From assembly GCA_017515985.1 (NCBI GenBank), contig JAFWDV010000014.1, positions 1-64,000 of the forward strand: a DNA stretch of 64,000 bases. Reading direction: 5' to 3'. This DNA is from Clostridia bacterium (lineage in GTDB: Bacteria; Bacillota; Clostridia; TANB77; CAG-508). Within the stretch, counting starts at the first letter, position 1, and each line of letters opens with the position of its first letter. The position numbers were made by a program, and so were the translations under genes. Below are positions 1 through 7,125 of the stretch, one piece after another. Under the pieces are notes generated by a model, which ran no database searches, was not told where the DNA came from, and saw only the letters and a program-made list of their open reading frames with translations.

Positions 1-1
1 T

Positions 2-85
2 GAACGTATTCAAAAGAAACTAGGATACTTAACACCGATAGAATTTAAAAATAAATATAAAGAAGAAGACGGTAAACCTATTTAG
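2..85 (+). mobile_element. C-terminal end of an IS3-family transposase (cut by the window edge)
   Basis: The first 27 codons read ERIQKKLGYLTPIEFKNKY followed by a short acidic and basic tail and TAG. The pattern QKKLGYLTPxEF is typical of the C-terminus of IS3-family OrfB integrases (DDE, rve fold), just after the catalytic core. Nothing of the catalytic domain is in the window, so intactness and exact IS group cannot be judged. The terminal inverted repeat a few dozen bases downstream supports the call. Confidence 0.75.
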
Positions 86-100
86 ATTTACCGTCTTTAA
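68..100 (+). terminator. Terminator hairpin overlapping the transposase stop codon
   Basis: GACGGTAAA (68-76) pairs with TTTACCGTC (88-96) around a short loop that contains the TAG stop. Only a short T stretch follows. A hairpin inside an IS end commonly limits read-through. Confidence 0.5.
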
Positions 101-118
101 AGTTCCCTTTTTATGAAC

Positions 119-141
119 TCTACTTTTTGGGGTATAGTTCA
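119..141 (-). repeat. Right terminal inverted repeat of the IS3-family element
   Basis: Read on the minus strand this begins TGAACTATACCCCAAAAAGT, the usual form of an IS3-family end (5'-TG, C/A-rich stretch). An additional ATGAACT/AGTTCAT dyad spans 113-142. The element should therefore end at about 141. The left end and target duplication lie outside the window. Confidence 0.6.
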
Positions 142-240
142 TGAAGGGTGGTTTTTTTGGGCTATTTTCTCATTGACAAACTTACTTTTCGAATCCATGA
201 AAATAAAACAAAAAAAGTATAGCTTTGCTATACTTTTTTA

Positions 241-326
241 TGGTGGGCAGGGATGGATTCGAACCATCGTACTCGAATGAGAACAGATTTACAGTCTGCC
301 GCCTTTAACCACTCGGCCACCTACCC
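241..326 (-). tRNA. tRNA-Tyr (GTA)
   Basis: On the minus strand a full cloverleaf is readable: acceptor GGGTAGG/CCTGCCC, anticodon loop CTGTAAA with anticodon GTA, a long variable arm as expected for bacterial tRNA-Tyr, T-loop GGTTCGAATCC, and an encoded 3' CCA. A following CAU tRNA lies 62 bp away in the same orientation, suggesting a small tRNA operon. Confidence 0.95.
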
Positions 327-388
327 AGGTTTATTAAATAAAAATGAATACTGAAATATTACTTAAATACTAAATCAGTATTCAAATT

Positions 389-465
389 TGGTGCGCCCTC
401 AAGGATTCGAACCTTGGACCAACCGGTTATGAGCCGGTTGCTCTGACCAACTGAGCTAAGGGCGC
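389..465 (-). tRNA. tRNA with CAT anticodon (probably elongator tRNA-Met)
   Basis: The minus strand gives acceptor GCGCCCT/AGGGCGC, D-arm TAGCTCAGTTGGTCAGAGC, anticodon stem ACCGG/CCGGT with loop CTCATAA, T-arm with GGTTCGAATCC, and encoded CCA. CAT can be elongator Met, initiator Met or lysidine-modified Ile2. The paired first acceptor base excludes a typical initiator. Met is favoured over Ile2 by overall resemblance, not by a decisive identity element. Confidence 0.9.
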
Positions 466-570
466 GTTGTTTCTTTCAACGATAGCTAGTATATAATATA
501 TTTTCGCATCTGTCAATATAAATTTTCATTTTTTTTGGTAAAAATAATTAATAGATATTTATTAAAATTG

Positions 571-598
571 TTGACATGTTTTTTAGTTATAGTATAAT
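571..598 (+). promoter_or_regulatory. Vegetative sigma-A-type promoter
   Basis: TTGACA (571-576) and TATAAT (593-598) are separated by 16 bp. It sits directly upstream of the small gene at 645 and shows that an upstream ATG at 576 cannot be the true start. Confidence 0.8.
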
Positions 599-644
599 TA
601 TATATAGCACTTCAAAATATGAAAATGCAAAGGAGGTGTGTCTT

Positions 645-848
645 GTGGTACAAAAATCTGATGTTGGTAAACGTATTGAAATACGGTCTAACGAAAAAGG
701 TTCGAGAAAGTTTACAGGCATAATTGAGTCTGTAACAGATCGGATGATCGTTATTCGGAGGGAGGATTCAAAAGTGGAATTCTTCATTTCGATACCAGTG
801 CTGAGGACGCGGTACACGTACAAGATTCACGATGGGATGTTCGGCTAA
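645..848 (+). CDS. Small uncharacterised protein, atypical base composition
   Basis: This encodes 67 residues from GTG 645, preceded by AAAGGAGGTG with good spacing. A longer reading from ATG 576 would start inside the promoter, so it is rejected. The product is basic and strand-rich (VGKRIEIRSNEKGSRKFTG, then ESVTDRMIVIRRED), with no signal peptide or membrane segment, and could form a small beta-barrel. I do not recognise a family. Its G+C (about 42%, rising towards the 3' end) and use of CGG codons differ from neighbouring genes, suggesting a different history. It is monocistronic, lying upstream of htpG, with a possible weak terminator after the stop. Confidence 0.7.
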   Translation: MVQKSDVGKRIEIRSNEKGSRKFTGIIESVTDRMIVIRREDSKVEFFISIPVLRTRYTYKIHDGMFG

Positions 849-869
849 GAGCATCCCCTTCTTTTATTT
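834..869 (+). terminator. Possible weak terminator
   Basis: GGGATG (834-839) can pair with CATCCC (852-857) across the stop codon, followed by CTTCTTTTATTTT. The stem is short, so this is tentative. Confidence 0.4.
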
Positions 870-895
870 TAGGAAGTTAATGAAATTTTTATGAA

Positions 896-922
896 TTAGC
901 ACTCTGATATTGACTTTGCTAA
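896..922 (+). promoter_or_regulatory. CIRCE-like HrcA operator
   Basis: TTAGCACTC (896-904) is a perfect left half of the CIRCE consensus TTAGCACTC-N9-GAGTGCTAA. After exactly nine bases the right half reads CTTTGCTAA (914-922), matching six of nine positions. It overlaps the -35 of the htpG promoter, the expected place for HrcA repression. Confidence 0.7.
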
Positions 923-938
923 AAAATGGGTATATTAT
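910..938 (+). promoter_or_regulatory. htpG promoter
   Basis: TTGACT (910-915) and TATTAT (933-938) are separated by 17 bp. The -35 lies inside the CIRCE-like dyad. Confidence 0.65.
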
Positions 939-974
939 ACGTTCTGTAAATATTTAAATAAAGAGGTGTTTTGT

Positions 975-2855
975 ATGGAAACAAAAGAGTTTAAGGCAGA
1001 GTCTAAGAGACTTTTAGATTTAATGATAAACTCAATTTACACAAATAAAGAAATCTTTTTAAGAGAGCTTATTTCGAATGCAAGCGATGCAATGGACAAG
1101 CTATATTATCAATCTTTAACTGATAAAAATGTAAATATTAATAGGGATGATTTGATAATAAAGTTAACTGCAGATAAAGAAAACGGAACTCTAACTATTG
1201 AAGATAGAGGAATTGGTATGAGCCAAGAAGAGCTTGAGCAAAACCTTGGTACTATTGCACAAAGTGGTTCATTTGCATTCAAAAATGAAAACGAGAAGAA
1301 AGATGATGTAGATATAATTGGGCAATTTGGTGTAGGATTTTATTCTGCATTTATGGTTAGTAAAGAAGTTGAAGTTATAAGCAAAAAATATGGAGAAGAA
1401 AAAGCGTACAGATGGGATTCTAAAGGCGCTGATGGATATAGTATAGAAGAAACTTCAAAGGATAATTTTGGTACAAAAATTATTCTACATATGAAGGATG
1501 ATCAAGATGAAGAAAAATACTCTGACTTTTTAAATGAATATAAAATAAAGGGAATTGTTAAAAGATATTCTGACTATATTAGATTTCCTATTCAAATGGA
1601 TGTTACTAAAAAAGAGCTTAAGGAAGGCTCAAAAGATGAATATATAGATAAAACAGAAACAGAAACGCTAAATAGTATGATTCCAATTTGGAAAAAGAAA
1701 AAATCTGAAGTAACAGATGAAGAGCTAAATAGTTTTTATGCTTCAAAATTTGGGGACTTTGAAAAGCCTGCAAAAGTTATAAGAGCAAGTGTAGAAGGTA
1801 TGCTAAATTATGATATGCTTGTTTATATTCCATCTGTAATGCCATATGATTATTATACGAAGGAATTCGAAAAAGGATTGCAGCTATATTCAAATGGCGT
1901 TCTTATAATGGAAAAATGTAAAGATTTATTACCAGACTACTTTAGTTTTGTAAAAGGTTTGGTAGATAGTCCAGATTTATCTTTAAATATTTCAAGAGAA
2001 ATTTTGCAACAAGATAGACAGTTAAAAACTATTGCTAAGAATATCGAAAAGAAAATCAAATCTGAACTTGAAGATATGCTAAATAAAGATAAAGATGAAT
2101 ACATTAAATTCTTTAAAACATTTGGAGTTCAATTAAAATTTGGATGTTATAATAATTTTGGAATGGATAAAGATAAATTAAAAGATTTATTAATGTTCTA
2201 TTCATCAACGGAAAAGAAATTAGTTACATTAAAAGAATATGTTACTAGAATGAAGGAAGGGCAAGATAAAATATACTATGCTTGCGGAGAAACTGTGGAT
2301 AAAATAGATATGCTTCCTCAAGTTGAAGGTGTTAAAGATAAAGGATACGAGATACTTTATTTAACAGATGAAATTGATGAATTTGTTCTTCAAGTGTTGG
2401 TAAATTATGAAGAAAAAGAATTTGCTAATGTATCAGCAAATGATTTAAATTTAGACAGTGAAGAAGATAAAAAGAAAATTGAAAAGCTAAATGAAGATAG
2501 CAAAGATATGCTTACTATTATGCAAGAGGCAATTCCGGAAGTTGCAAAAGTTTGCTTTACAAATAGATTAAAGGATCATCCAGTTTGTTTGACAAGTGAA
2601 GGTGCAATTTCAGTAGAAATGCAAAAAGTTATAAACGCATTGCCAAATAATAGAACAATCCAAGCAAAGACATCACTTGAAATAAATGAAAATCATGCAA
2701 TTACAGAAAAATTAAAAACACTATATGAAAATGATAAAGAAGAATTAAAAAAATACGCAAAGATTTTATATGCACAAGCTAAATTAATTGAAGGATTGAG
2801 CATTGACAATCCAACGGAAATTAGCAATTTAATTTGTGATTTAATTTCAAAGTAA
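975..2855 (+). CDS. htpG: Molecular chaperone HtpG (Hsp90)
   Basis: HtpG is the bacterial Hsp90, a cytosolic ATP-dependent dimeric chaperone. The 626-residue product starts METKEFKAESKR. It carries the GHKL ATP-binding motifs: LRELISNASDAMDK near residue 30, EDRGIGM near 80 and GQFGVGFYSAFM near 115. A middle domain with SLNISREILQQD and a C-terminal dimerisation region follow. Length matches the family. ATG 975 is chosen because AAGAGGTG lies 6 bp upstream; the in-frame GTG at 966 overlaps that RBS. The gene has its own promoter with a CIRCE-like operator, so heat-shock control by HrcA is inferred. A REP-like palindrome follows the stop. Confidence 0.98.
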   Translation: METKEFKAESKRLLDLMINSIYTNKEIFLRELISNASDAMDKLYYQSLTDKNVNINRDDLIIKLTADKENGTLTIEDRGIGMSQEELEQNLGTIAQSGSFAFKNENEKKDDVDIIGQFGVGFYSAFMVSKEVEVISKKYGEEKAYRWDSKGADGYSIEETSKDNFGTKIILHMKDDQDEEKYSDFLNEYKIKGIVKRYSDYIRFPIQMDVTKKELKEGSKDEYIDKTETETLNSMIPIWKKKKSEVTDEELNSFYASKFGDFEKPAKVIRASVEGMLNYDMLVYIPSVMPYDYYTKEFEKGLQLYSNGVLIMEKCKDLLPDYFSFVKGLVDSPDLSLNISREILQQDRQLKTIAKNIEKKIKSELEDMLNKDKDEYIKFFKTFGVQLKFGCYNNFGMDKDKLKDLLMFYSSTEKKLVTLKEYVTRMKEGQDKIYYACGETVDKIDMLPQVEGVKDKGYEILYLTDEIDEFVLQVLVNYEEKEFANVSANDLNLDSEEDKKKIEKLNEDSKDMLTIMQEAIPEVAKVCFTNRLKDHPVCLTSEGAISVEMQKVINALPNNRTIQAKTSLEINENHAITEKLKTLYENDKEELKKYAKILYAQAKLIEGLSIDNPTEISNLICDLISK

Positions 2856-2860
2856 AAAAT

Positions 2861-2906
2861 GGGGACGGAGGAAAAAAATTCCAATAAGGGTTTTTTCTCC
2901 GTCCTC
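2861..2906. repeat. REP-like palindrome, copy 1 (imperfect), acting as terminator of htpG
   Basis: GGGGACGGAGGAAAAAA is followed by an inverted TTTTTTCTCCGTCCTC, forming a long imperfect hairpin 5 bp after htpG. The core and right flank (CAAAATTTC...GTTTCC) match the perfect palindrome at 55671-55732, so this is a dispersed repeat and not only a terminator. GGGGACGG-type palindromes are a known kind of dispersed repeat in Firmicutes; assignment to a particular mobilising enzyme is inference. Confidence 0.75.
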
Positions 2907-2927
2907 AAAATTTCGTTGGTTTCCAGT

Positions 2928-2955
2928 TTGACATTTCGTATTTAAATGATATAAT
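2928..2955 (+). promoter_or_regulatory. Vegetative promoter for the small gene at 3034
   Basis: TTGACA (2928-2933) and TATAAT (2950-2955) are 16 bp apart, placed just after the REP-like repeat. Confidence 0.75.
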
Positions 2956-3033
2956 ATTACGTATAATTTTAGTGTAAAGAGTGTTCTAAATGGGACAAAC
3001 CTGAATATAATAATATAGTCAGGGGGAGTTACA

Positions 3034-3210
3034 ATGGCAGGCTTTACACAATTATTCAAAAAAGTAAACAAAGAAGAATTATCAGAGCAAGAGCTTATGT
3101 ATAGGCAAAATGATAAAATTTTTATATTCATTTTAATTTTAGCCGCGATTGTAATAACAGTGGATTATGCTTTGGTGATGAAATTTTTTGATATAATCAA
3201 TAATTTGTAA
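3034..3210 (+). CDS. Small single-pass membrane protein
   Basis: The gene encodes 58 residues from ATG 3034 with AGGGGGAG upstream. The N-terminal half is polar and charged (MAGFTQLFKKVNKEELSEQE). A hydrophobic segment FIFILILAAIVITVDYALVM makes one likely membrane helix. It has a consensus promoter, a good RBS and lies 14 bp before the methyltransferase gene, so it is probably real and cotranscribed with it. No family is recognised. Confidence 0.65.
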   Translation: MAGFTQLFKKVNKEELSEQELMYRQNDKIFIFILILAAIVITVDYALVMKFFDIINNL

Positions 3211-3224
3211 ATAGGAGATTTTGT

Positions 3225-4082
3225 ATGAATATAGCAAGTAGTTGGAATGATTATCAAATTTTAGATATGGCAAATGGAGAAAAATTAGAAAAGTGGAAGG
3301 ATGTTATACTTGTAAGACCAGATCCACAAATAATTTGGAAGAATAAATCATATCCAGAAAAGTGGAAAAGCGCAAATGCTGAATATTTAAGAAGCAATAC
3401 AGGTGGGGGACAATGGAAATATAATAAAAAAGTTCCTCAATCTTGGCAGGTTAAATACAAGGATTTAACTTTTAATATAAAACCAATGGGCTTCAAACAT
3501 ACAGGACTTTTCCCAGAGCAAGCTGTTAACTGGGATTGGATGATGGATAAAATAAAAAATAGCGGTAGAGAGATAAAGGTTCTTAATTTGTTTGCATATA
3601 CTGGTGGAGCAACGGTAGCTTGCTTAGCGGCAGGAGCAGCAGTAACACATGTTGATAGCTCTAAAGGAATGGTTGCATGGGCAAAAGAAAATGTAACATC
3701 TTCTGGATTGCAAGATAAAAAGGTTAGATACTTGATTGATGATGTTGTTAAATTTGTAAATCGTGAAATAAGAAGAGGTAACAAGTATGACGCGATAGTA
3801 ATGGATCCACCTTCTTATGGCAGAGGAACAAATGGTGAGGTTTGGAAGTTCGAAGAAAACATTGCAGATCTTGTTGAGCTTTGTACGAAGGTTTTAAGCG
3901 ATAAACCATTATTCTTCTTAATAAATTCGTATACTACAGGTATATCAAGTATGGTATTGGAAAACATACTTAAATTTAATATTAAGAGCAAAGGAAAATT
4001 TAGTAACGGTGAAATTGGCCTACCAATGAAAGATTCAAATTTAGTATTACCATGTGGAATATATGGTAGATGGGAAGCGTAA
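3225..4082 (+). CDS. Class I SAM-dependent methyltransferase, RlmI/RlmK-like
   Basis: The 285-residue product has a Rossmann-fold methyltransferase core: NLFAYTGG (121-128) for SAM binding, HVDSSKGMVAWAKEN (142-156) with the acidic ribose-binding residue, and VMDPPSYGRG (192-201) as the catalytic motif. This set is typical of the RlmI/RlmK group that methylates 23S rRNA bases. The N-terminal PUA domain of RlmI is absent, so the exact target is open. Start ATG 3225 has AGGAGA upstream. It is followed closely by a pseudouridine synthase, suggesting a small RNA-modification operon. Confidence 0.85.
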   Translation: MNIASSWNDYQILDMANGEKLEKWKDVILVRPDPQIIWKNKSYPEKWKSANAEYLRSNTGGGQWKYNKKVPQSWQVKYKDLTFNIKPMGFKHTGLFPEQAVNWDWMMDKIKNSGREIKVLNLFAYTGGATVACLAAGAAVTHVDSSKGMVAWAKENVTSSGLQDKKVRYLIDDVVKFVNREIRRGNKYDAIVMDPPSYGRGTNGEVWKFEENIADLVELCTKVLSDKPLFFLINSYTTGISSMVLENILKFNIKSKGKFSNGEIGLPMKDSNLVLPCGIYGRWEA

Positions 4083-4130
4083 TTACACCAAAATCATTAT
4101 GATTTAAATATATTAGTGAAAGGATTTTTT

Positions 4131-4814
4131 ATGCAGAAATTAAATGTATTATATGAAGATAACCATATAATTGTTGTTGAGAAGATTGTTAATATTCCAT
4201 CTCAAGGCGATAAAACTGGCGACATAGATATGCTTACAATTATTAAAGATTATCTAAAGGAAAAATATAATAAACCTGGAAATGTTTATCTTGGTTTGGT
4301 ACATAGGTTAGATAGGCCAGTTGGCGGAGTTATGGTTTTTGCCAAAACTTCAAAAGCGGCTGCTAGACTTAGTGAAGAAGTACGCTCTAAACAATTTGAA
4401 AAAAAATATTTAGTTATTGCAAATGGCAAATTTGAGAGCAATTCTGGAACATGGGAAGATTATTTATTAAAGAATCAAGCTAAGAATATGAGTAAAGTTG
4501 TGAAAGAAGGCACTAAGAATTCAAAGCAAGCTATATTAGATTATCACGTTATTAAGTATGATCCAGAGCTAGACTTGACGGTTGCAAAAATTGATTTGCA
4601 TACAGGAAGACACCATCAAATTAGAGTACAACTTTCTAGCAGAAATCACAGCATATATGGTGATCAAAAATACGGTGGAAGAGGTCATGGCAAACAGATT
4701 TGCTTATGGGCATACAATTTGAAAATAATTCATCCAATTACAAAGGAAGTTATGGAATTTGAATTGTATCCTGAAAAAATCGGCTCTTGGAAAATCTTGG
4801 AAGGATGCATATAA
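4131..4814 (+). CDS. RluA-family pseudouridine synthase
   Basis: The 227-residue product converts uridine to pseudouridine in rRNA or tRNA. The family signature GLVHRLDRPVGG (55-66) carries the catalytic Asp61, and the later motif TGRHHQIRVQLS is the usual substrate-binding stretch. No S4 domain is present, so this is a short RluA/YhcT-type member whose target base cannot be named. Start ATG 4131 lies 7 bp after GAAAGGA; the in-frame GTG at 4116 overlaps that RBS. A strong terminator follows. Confidence 0.9.
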   Translation: MQKLNVLYEDNHIIVVEKIVNIPSQGDKTGDIDMLTIIKDYLKEKYNKPGNVYLGLVHRLDRPVGGVMVFAKTSKAAARLSEEVRSKQFEKKYLVIANGKFESNSGTWEDYLLKNQAKNMSKVVKEGTKNSKQAILDYHVIKYDPELDLTVAKIDLHTGRHHQIRVQLSSRNHSIYGDQKYGGRGHGKQICLWAYNLKIIHPITKEVMEFELYPEKIGSWKILEGCI

Positions 4815-4841
4815 AAATATATTTATAAAAATACGAAAAAG

Positions 4842-4884
4842 ATATATGAAATTTACAAATGTAAGTTTTATATATTTTTTTTTA
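4842..4884 (+). terminator. Terminator after the pseudouridine synthase gene
   Basis: A 15-bp stem is formed by 4842-4856 and 4861-4875 with loop AAAT and two G-U pairs, followed by eight T residues. It separates the RNA-modification genes from the agr locus. Confidence 0.8.
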
Positions 4885-4954
4885 CGTTTCATATACGAAA
4901 TAAGTTTAGCATAAAATATAGCGATATCATTACCCTTGAAGAGAGGGGAAACTT

Positions 4955-5572
4955 ATGGTAGATAAGATTTGCGATAAGCTTATGGACAGAGTTAAAGCAA
5001 AGATGCCAGAGGTAGATGAAGAAAGGGCAGAAGTAATAAGGTATGGATTTGAGCTGATAATTGGAGAAGTTCCCAAGCTATTATTTATGTTTTTATTAGC
5101 TGCAATTTTAGGAAAATTTAAGTATTTTCTTATTTCTGTACTAATTATTTGTTCATACAGAATACCTTCTGGTGGAGTACATTTAAAAACACATATCGGT
5201 TGTACAATAGCTACTACATCAATGTATTTAGGAAATGTATATATCAGTGAAATTATAACTATACCGGATGGCATTATAAAAAGCATTTTGACAGTGTTTG
5301 TATGGATATTTGCTGTTTGGATGATTGTATTATATGCTCCAGCGGACACAGATACTGTGCCAATATTAGTAAAAAAGGATAGAAAACGCAAAAAAATCAT
5401 ATCTATAATAATTGTCTCAATTATATTAACAACTTCAATTGTTACGAATAACAGAGTTATAAGTAATATGTGTATAATAGGTACTTTTGTTCAAACTGTT
5501 ACTATAACAAAATTTATTTATAAGATATTTAGGGTAAAACTTGGATATTTAGAATATACAAATGGTTTATAA
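4955..5572 (+). CDS. agrB: AgrB-family autoinducer-processing membrane protease
   Basis: AgrB is an integral-membrane cysteine protease that cuts the AgrD propeptide at its C-terminal side and forms the cyclic peptide. The 205-residue product has the N-terminal amphipathic region, then several membrane segments. The conserved motif RIPSGGVHLKTHIGC carries His76 and Cys83, the same seven-residue spacing as the catalytic pair in Staphylococcus aureus AgrB. ATG 4955 is preceded by a GAGAGGGG RBS. agrD follows 50 bp downstream; the sensor and regulator genes are convergent. Confidence 0.92.
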   Translation: MVDKICDKLMDRVKAKMPEVDEERAEVIRYGFELIIGEVPKLLFMFLLAAILGKFKYFLISVLIICSYRIPSGGVHLKTHIGCTIATTSMYLGNVYISEIITIPDGIIKSILTVFVWIFAVWMIVLYAPADTDTVPILVKKDRKRKKIISIIIVSIILTTSIVTNNRVISNMCIIGTFVQTVTITKFIYKIFRVKLGYLEYTNGL

Positions 5573-5621
5573 ATTGCTGTATAGCAGTTTAATAAATAAA
5601 AAAACGAAGGAGGATTTTAAA

Positions 5622-5753
5622 ATGATTGAAAAGTTAGCCAAAATGGCAGAGAATTCTGCAAAAAGATCAGCAAATAGTGGGAGTATGATATTACCTGTAT
5701 TTCATCAACCAAAAATGCCTAAGTCTTTAATAAAAAAAGATGAAGAAAAATAA
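5622..5753 (+). CDS. agrD: AgrD-like cyclic (thio)lactone autoinducer precursor with Ser in place of Cys
   Basis: The 43-residue peptide starts at ATG 5622 behind AGGAGG. It has the AgrD layout: an amphipathic N-terminal helix (MIEKLAKMAENSAKRSA), a short core NSGSMILPVF, and a charged tail with the recognition motif QPKMPKSL. No Cys is present. Ser21 (or Ser19) is the only plausible ring nucleophile, which predicts a lactone instead of a thiolactone. By analogy with the position of the conserved Pro in other AgrD tails, processing after Phe27 is likely, giving SMILPVF-type rings; this boundary is inference. Spacing from agrB supports cotranscription. Confidence 0.85.
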   Translation: MIEKLAKMAENSAKRSANSGSMILPVFHQPKMPKSLIKKDEEK

Positions 5754-5770
5754 TGATTTAATAATTGAAT

Positions 5771-5809
5771 AAAAAGAAGGATGTAATAATAAATTACATC
5801 CTTCTTTTT
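5771..5809. terminator. Bidirectional terminator between agrD and agrC
   Basis: A perfect 17-bp stem (5771-5787 with 5793-5809) has a 5-nt loop AATAA, with A-run on the left and T-run on the right, so it can work for both converging transcripts. It overlaps the agrC stop codon. Confidence 0.9.
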
Positions 5810-7125
5810 TAGTAGTATATTGATAATTGCTGGCTAAACATATTTTCATTAACAGTTGTAAATAAATCTAGTTTAGTATTTTTTGAAAGAATTTTATGCA
5901 CTTTCCATAAACCTATACCAGAATTTCGATTTTTTGTAGAGTAACCTTTTTCAAAAATTTTTGTTGTAGATATATTTGAATCTTTACAACTATTTGAAAT
6001 TGTAAATAGTATCTTTTTTTGATCTGATTTTAGCTCTATTTCAATTATCTTTTCATTTGATTCTTCAGCTGCTTCAATTGCGTTATCTAGTAATATTCCT
6101 AGTATGCGTGATAATTCATACATATTTGAATCTATTTTTGATAAATCAGCAAAAATTGAAAAAGTCATTTTTATATTTTTTTGAGTAGCTAAATAATATT
6201 TATTTGTTAACAAACTATAAACAGATGGGTTGTTTATAGTCTCAGGGTTTAATACATTTAAATTATTGGTTATAGTACATTCTTCAAGTAGATTATTATA
6301 ATACTTTTTTAGTCCGTCCATATCATTTAAACTAATATATCCACCGATTGCTTGCACGATGTTATTAAAATCATGTTTAAAACATCTAATATTATCATGC
6401 AATAAAGTTAGTGTTTTATTGTAAAGCTTTTCATTTTCTAAATCTTCCTTTGTTTTTTCTAAGGCATTTGTTCTAACAATACTATACATGCTTATTGAGA
6501 AGTATATAAGAGATATTATAAGTATTGCTAAAGTTAGTCTGAATGGAATTGAATCTCTATAAACAGAAAGTAGATAAGATTCAAATATCATCATAAAAAT
6601 TCCAAGTATCAAATTAACTATTATGGTATTTTTTATGGAAAACATTTGCATTTTTTTATGTTTAATGTTTTTAAACAATATTGTTAAAATTATAAAAATA
6701 CCATAGATTAGAACTATAGATAGTATATAGTTTAATGGTATTGTAACGAAATCACTAAATTTACATTTTAACAGGAACATTAAAATATTTCCTGAAATAT
6801 ATTCAGAAATAAAACTACATAGATAAGTACATACCAAAGCTAAAAATGAATTTTTTATATTTTGATGAAATAATAAATGAAGTGATAGCAAAAATGGTAG
6901 TAAGTTTATTAGATCGTTTATGATATTGTTTTCTAATAAATTAGATATACCACCAGTTATGCTTATAATTGCCATAAATATATATTTTTGTTTCTTAGTA
7001 GGTTTAATATTCAATAGAATAGAGAAAAAATTACAAAACAATAAGCCTTCAAGTGCGGAAACTATAAAGGCTAAAATATTAATAATTACCGGATTTTCAT
7101 TAGTTAGTATTTGAATTAAATTCAT
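5809..7125 (-). CDS. agrC: AgrC-like sensor histidine kinase (GHKL type)
   Basis: This 438-residue kinase is the likely receptor for the AgrD-derived signal. Residues 1-215 form about six to seven membrane helices. A dimerisation region follows with phosphoacceptor His251 in RCFKHDFNNIVQ, an N box with Asn348 (LLDNAIEAAEES) and a G box at 401-407 (NSGIGLW), typical of the GHKL/HATPase_c_5 kinases paired with LytTR regulators. ATG 7125 lies within the end of agrA (26-bp overlap), with GGAGG about 9 bp upstream, implying translational coupling. It is named agrC from locus context; receptor specificity is untested. Confidence 0.9.
   Translation of the reverse strand: MNLIQILTNENPVIINILAFIVSALEGLLFCNFFSILLNIKPTKKQKYIFMAIISITGGISNLLENNIINDLINLLPFLLSLHLLFHQNIKNSFLALVCTYLCSFISEYISGNILMFLLKCKFSDFVTIPLNYILSIVLIYGIFIILTILFKNIKHKKMQMFSIKNTIIVNLILGIFMMIFESYLLSVYRDSIPFRLTLAILIISLIYFSISMYSIVRTNALEKTKEDLENEKLYNKTLTLLHDNIRCFKHDFNNIVQAIGGYISLNDMDGLKKYYNNLLEECTITNNLNVLNPETINNPSVYSLLTNKYYLATQKNIKMTFSIFADLSKIDSNMYELSRILGILLDNAIEAAEESNEKIIEIELKSDQKKILFTISNSCKDSNISTTKIFEKGYSTKNRNSGIGLWKVHKILSKNTKLDLFTTVNENMFSQQLSIYY

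Noticed and set aside
576-644. N-terminal extension of the small gene at 645
   Set aside because: It starts at the last base of the -35 and includes the TATAAT, so it lies upstream of the transcript start. GTG 645 has the AAAGGAGG.
4831-4954. AgrA/LytTR binding sites upstream of agrB
   Set aside because: TTTAC repeats at 4852 and 4881 are 29 bp apart and ATACGAAA repeats at 4831 and 4893 are 62 bp apart; neither fits the 21-22 bp spacing of LytTR direct repeats, and the first lies in a terminator stem.
5809-7125. Classing agrC as a citrate-type sensor kinase
   Set aside because: The LytTR partner, GHKL boxes and neighbouring agrBD fit the AgrC group better.
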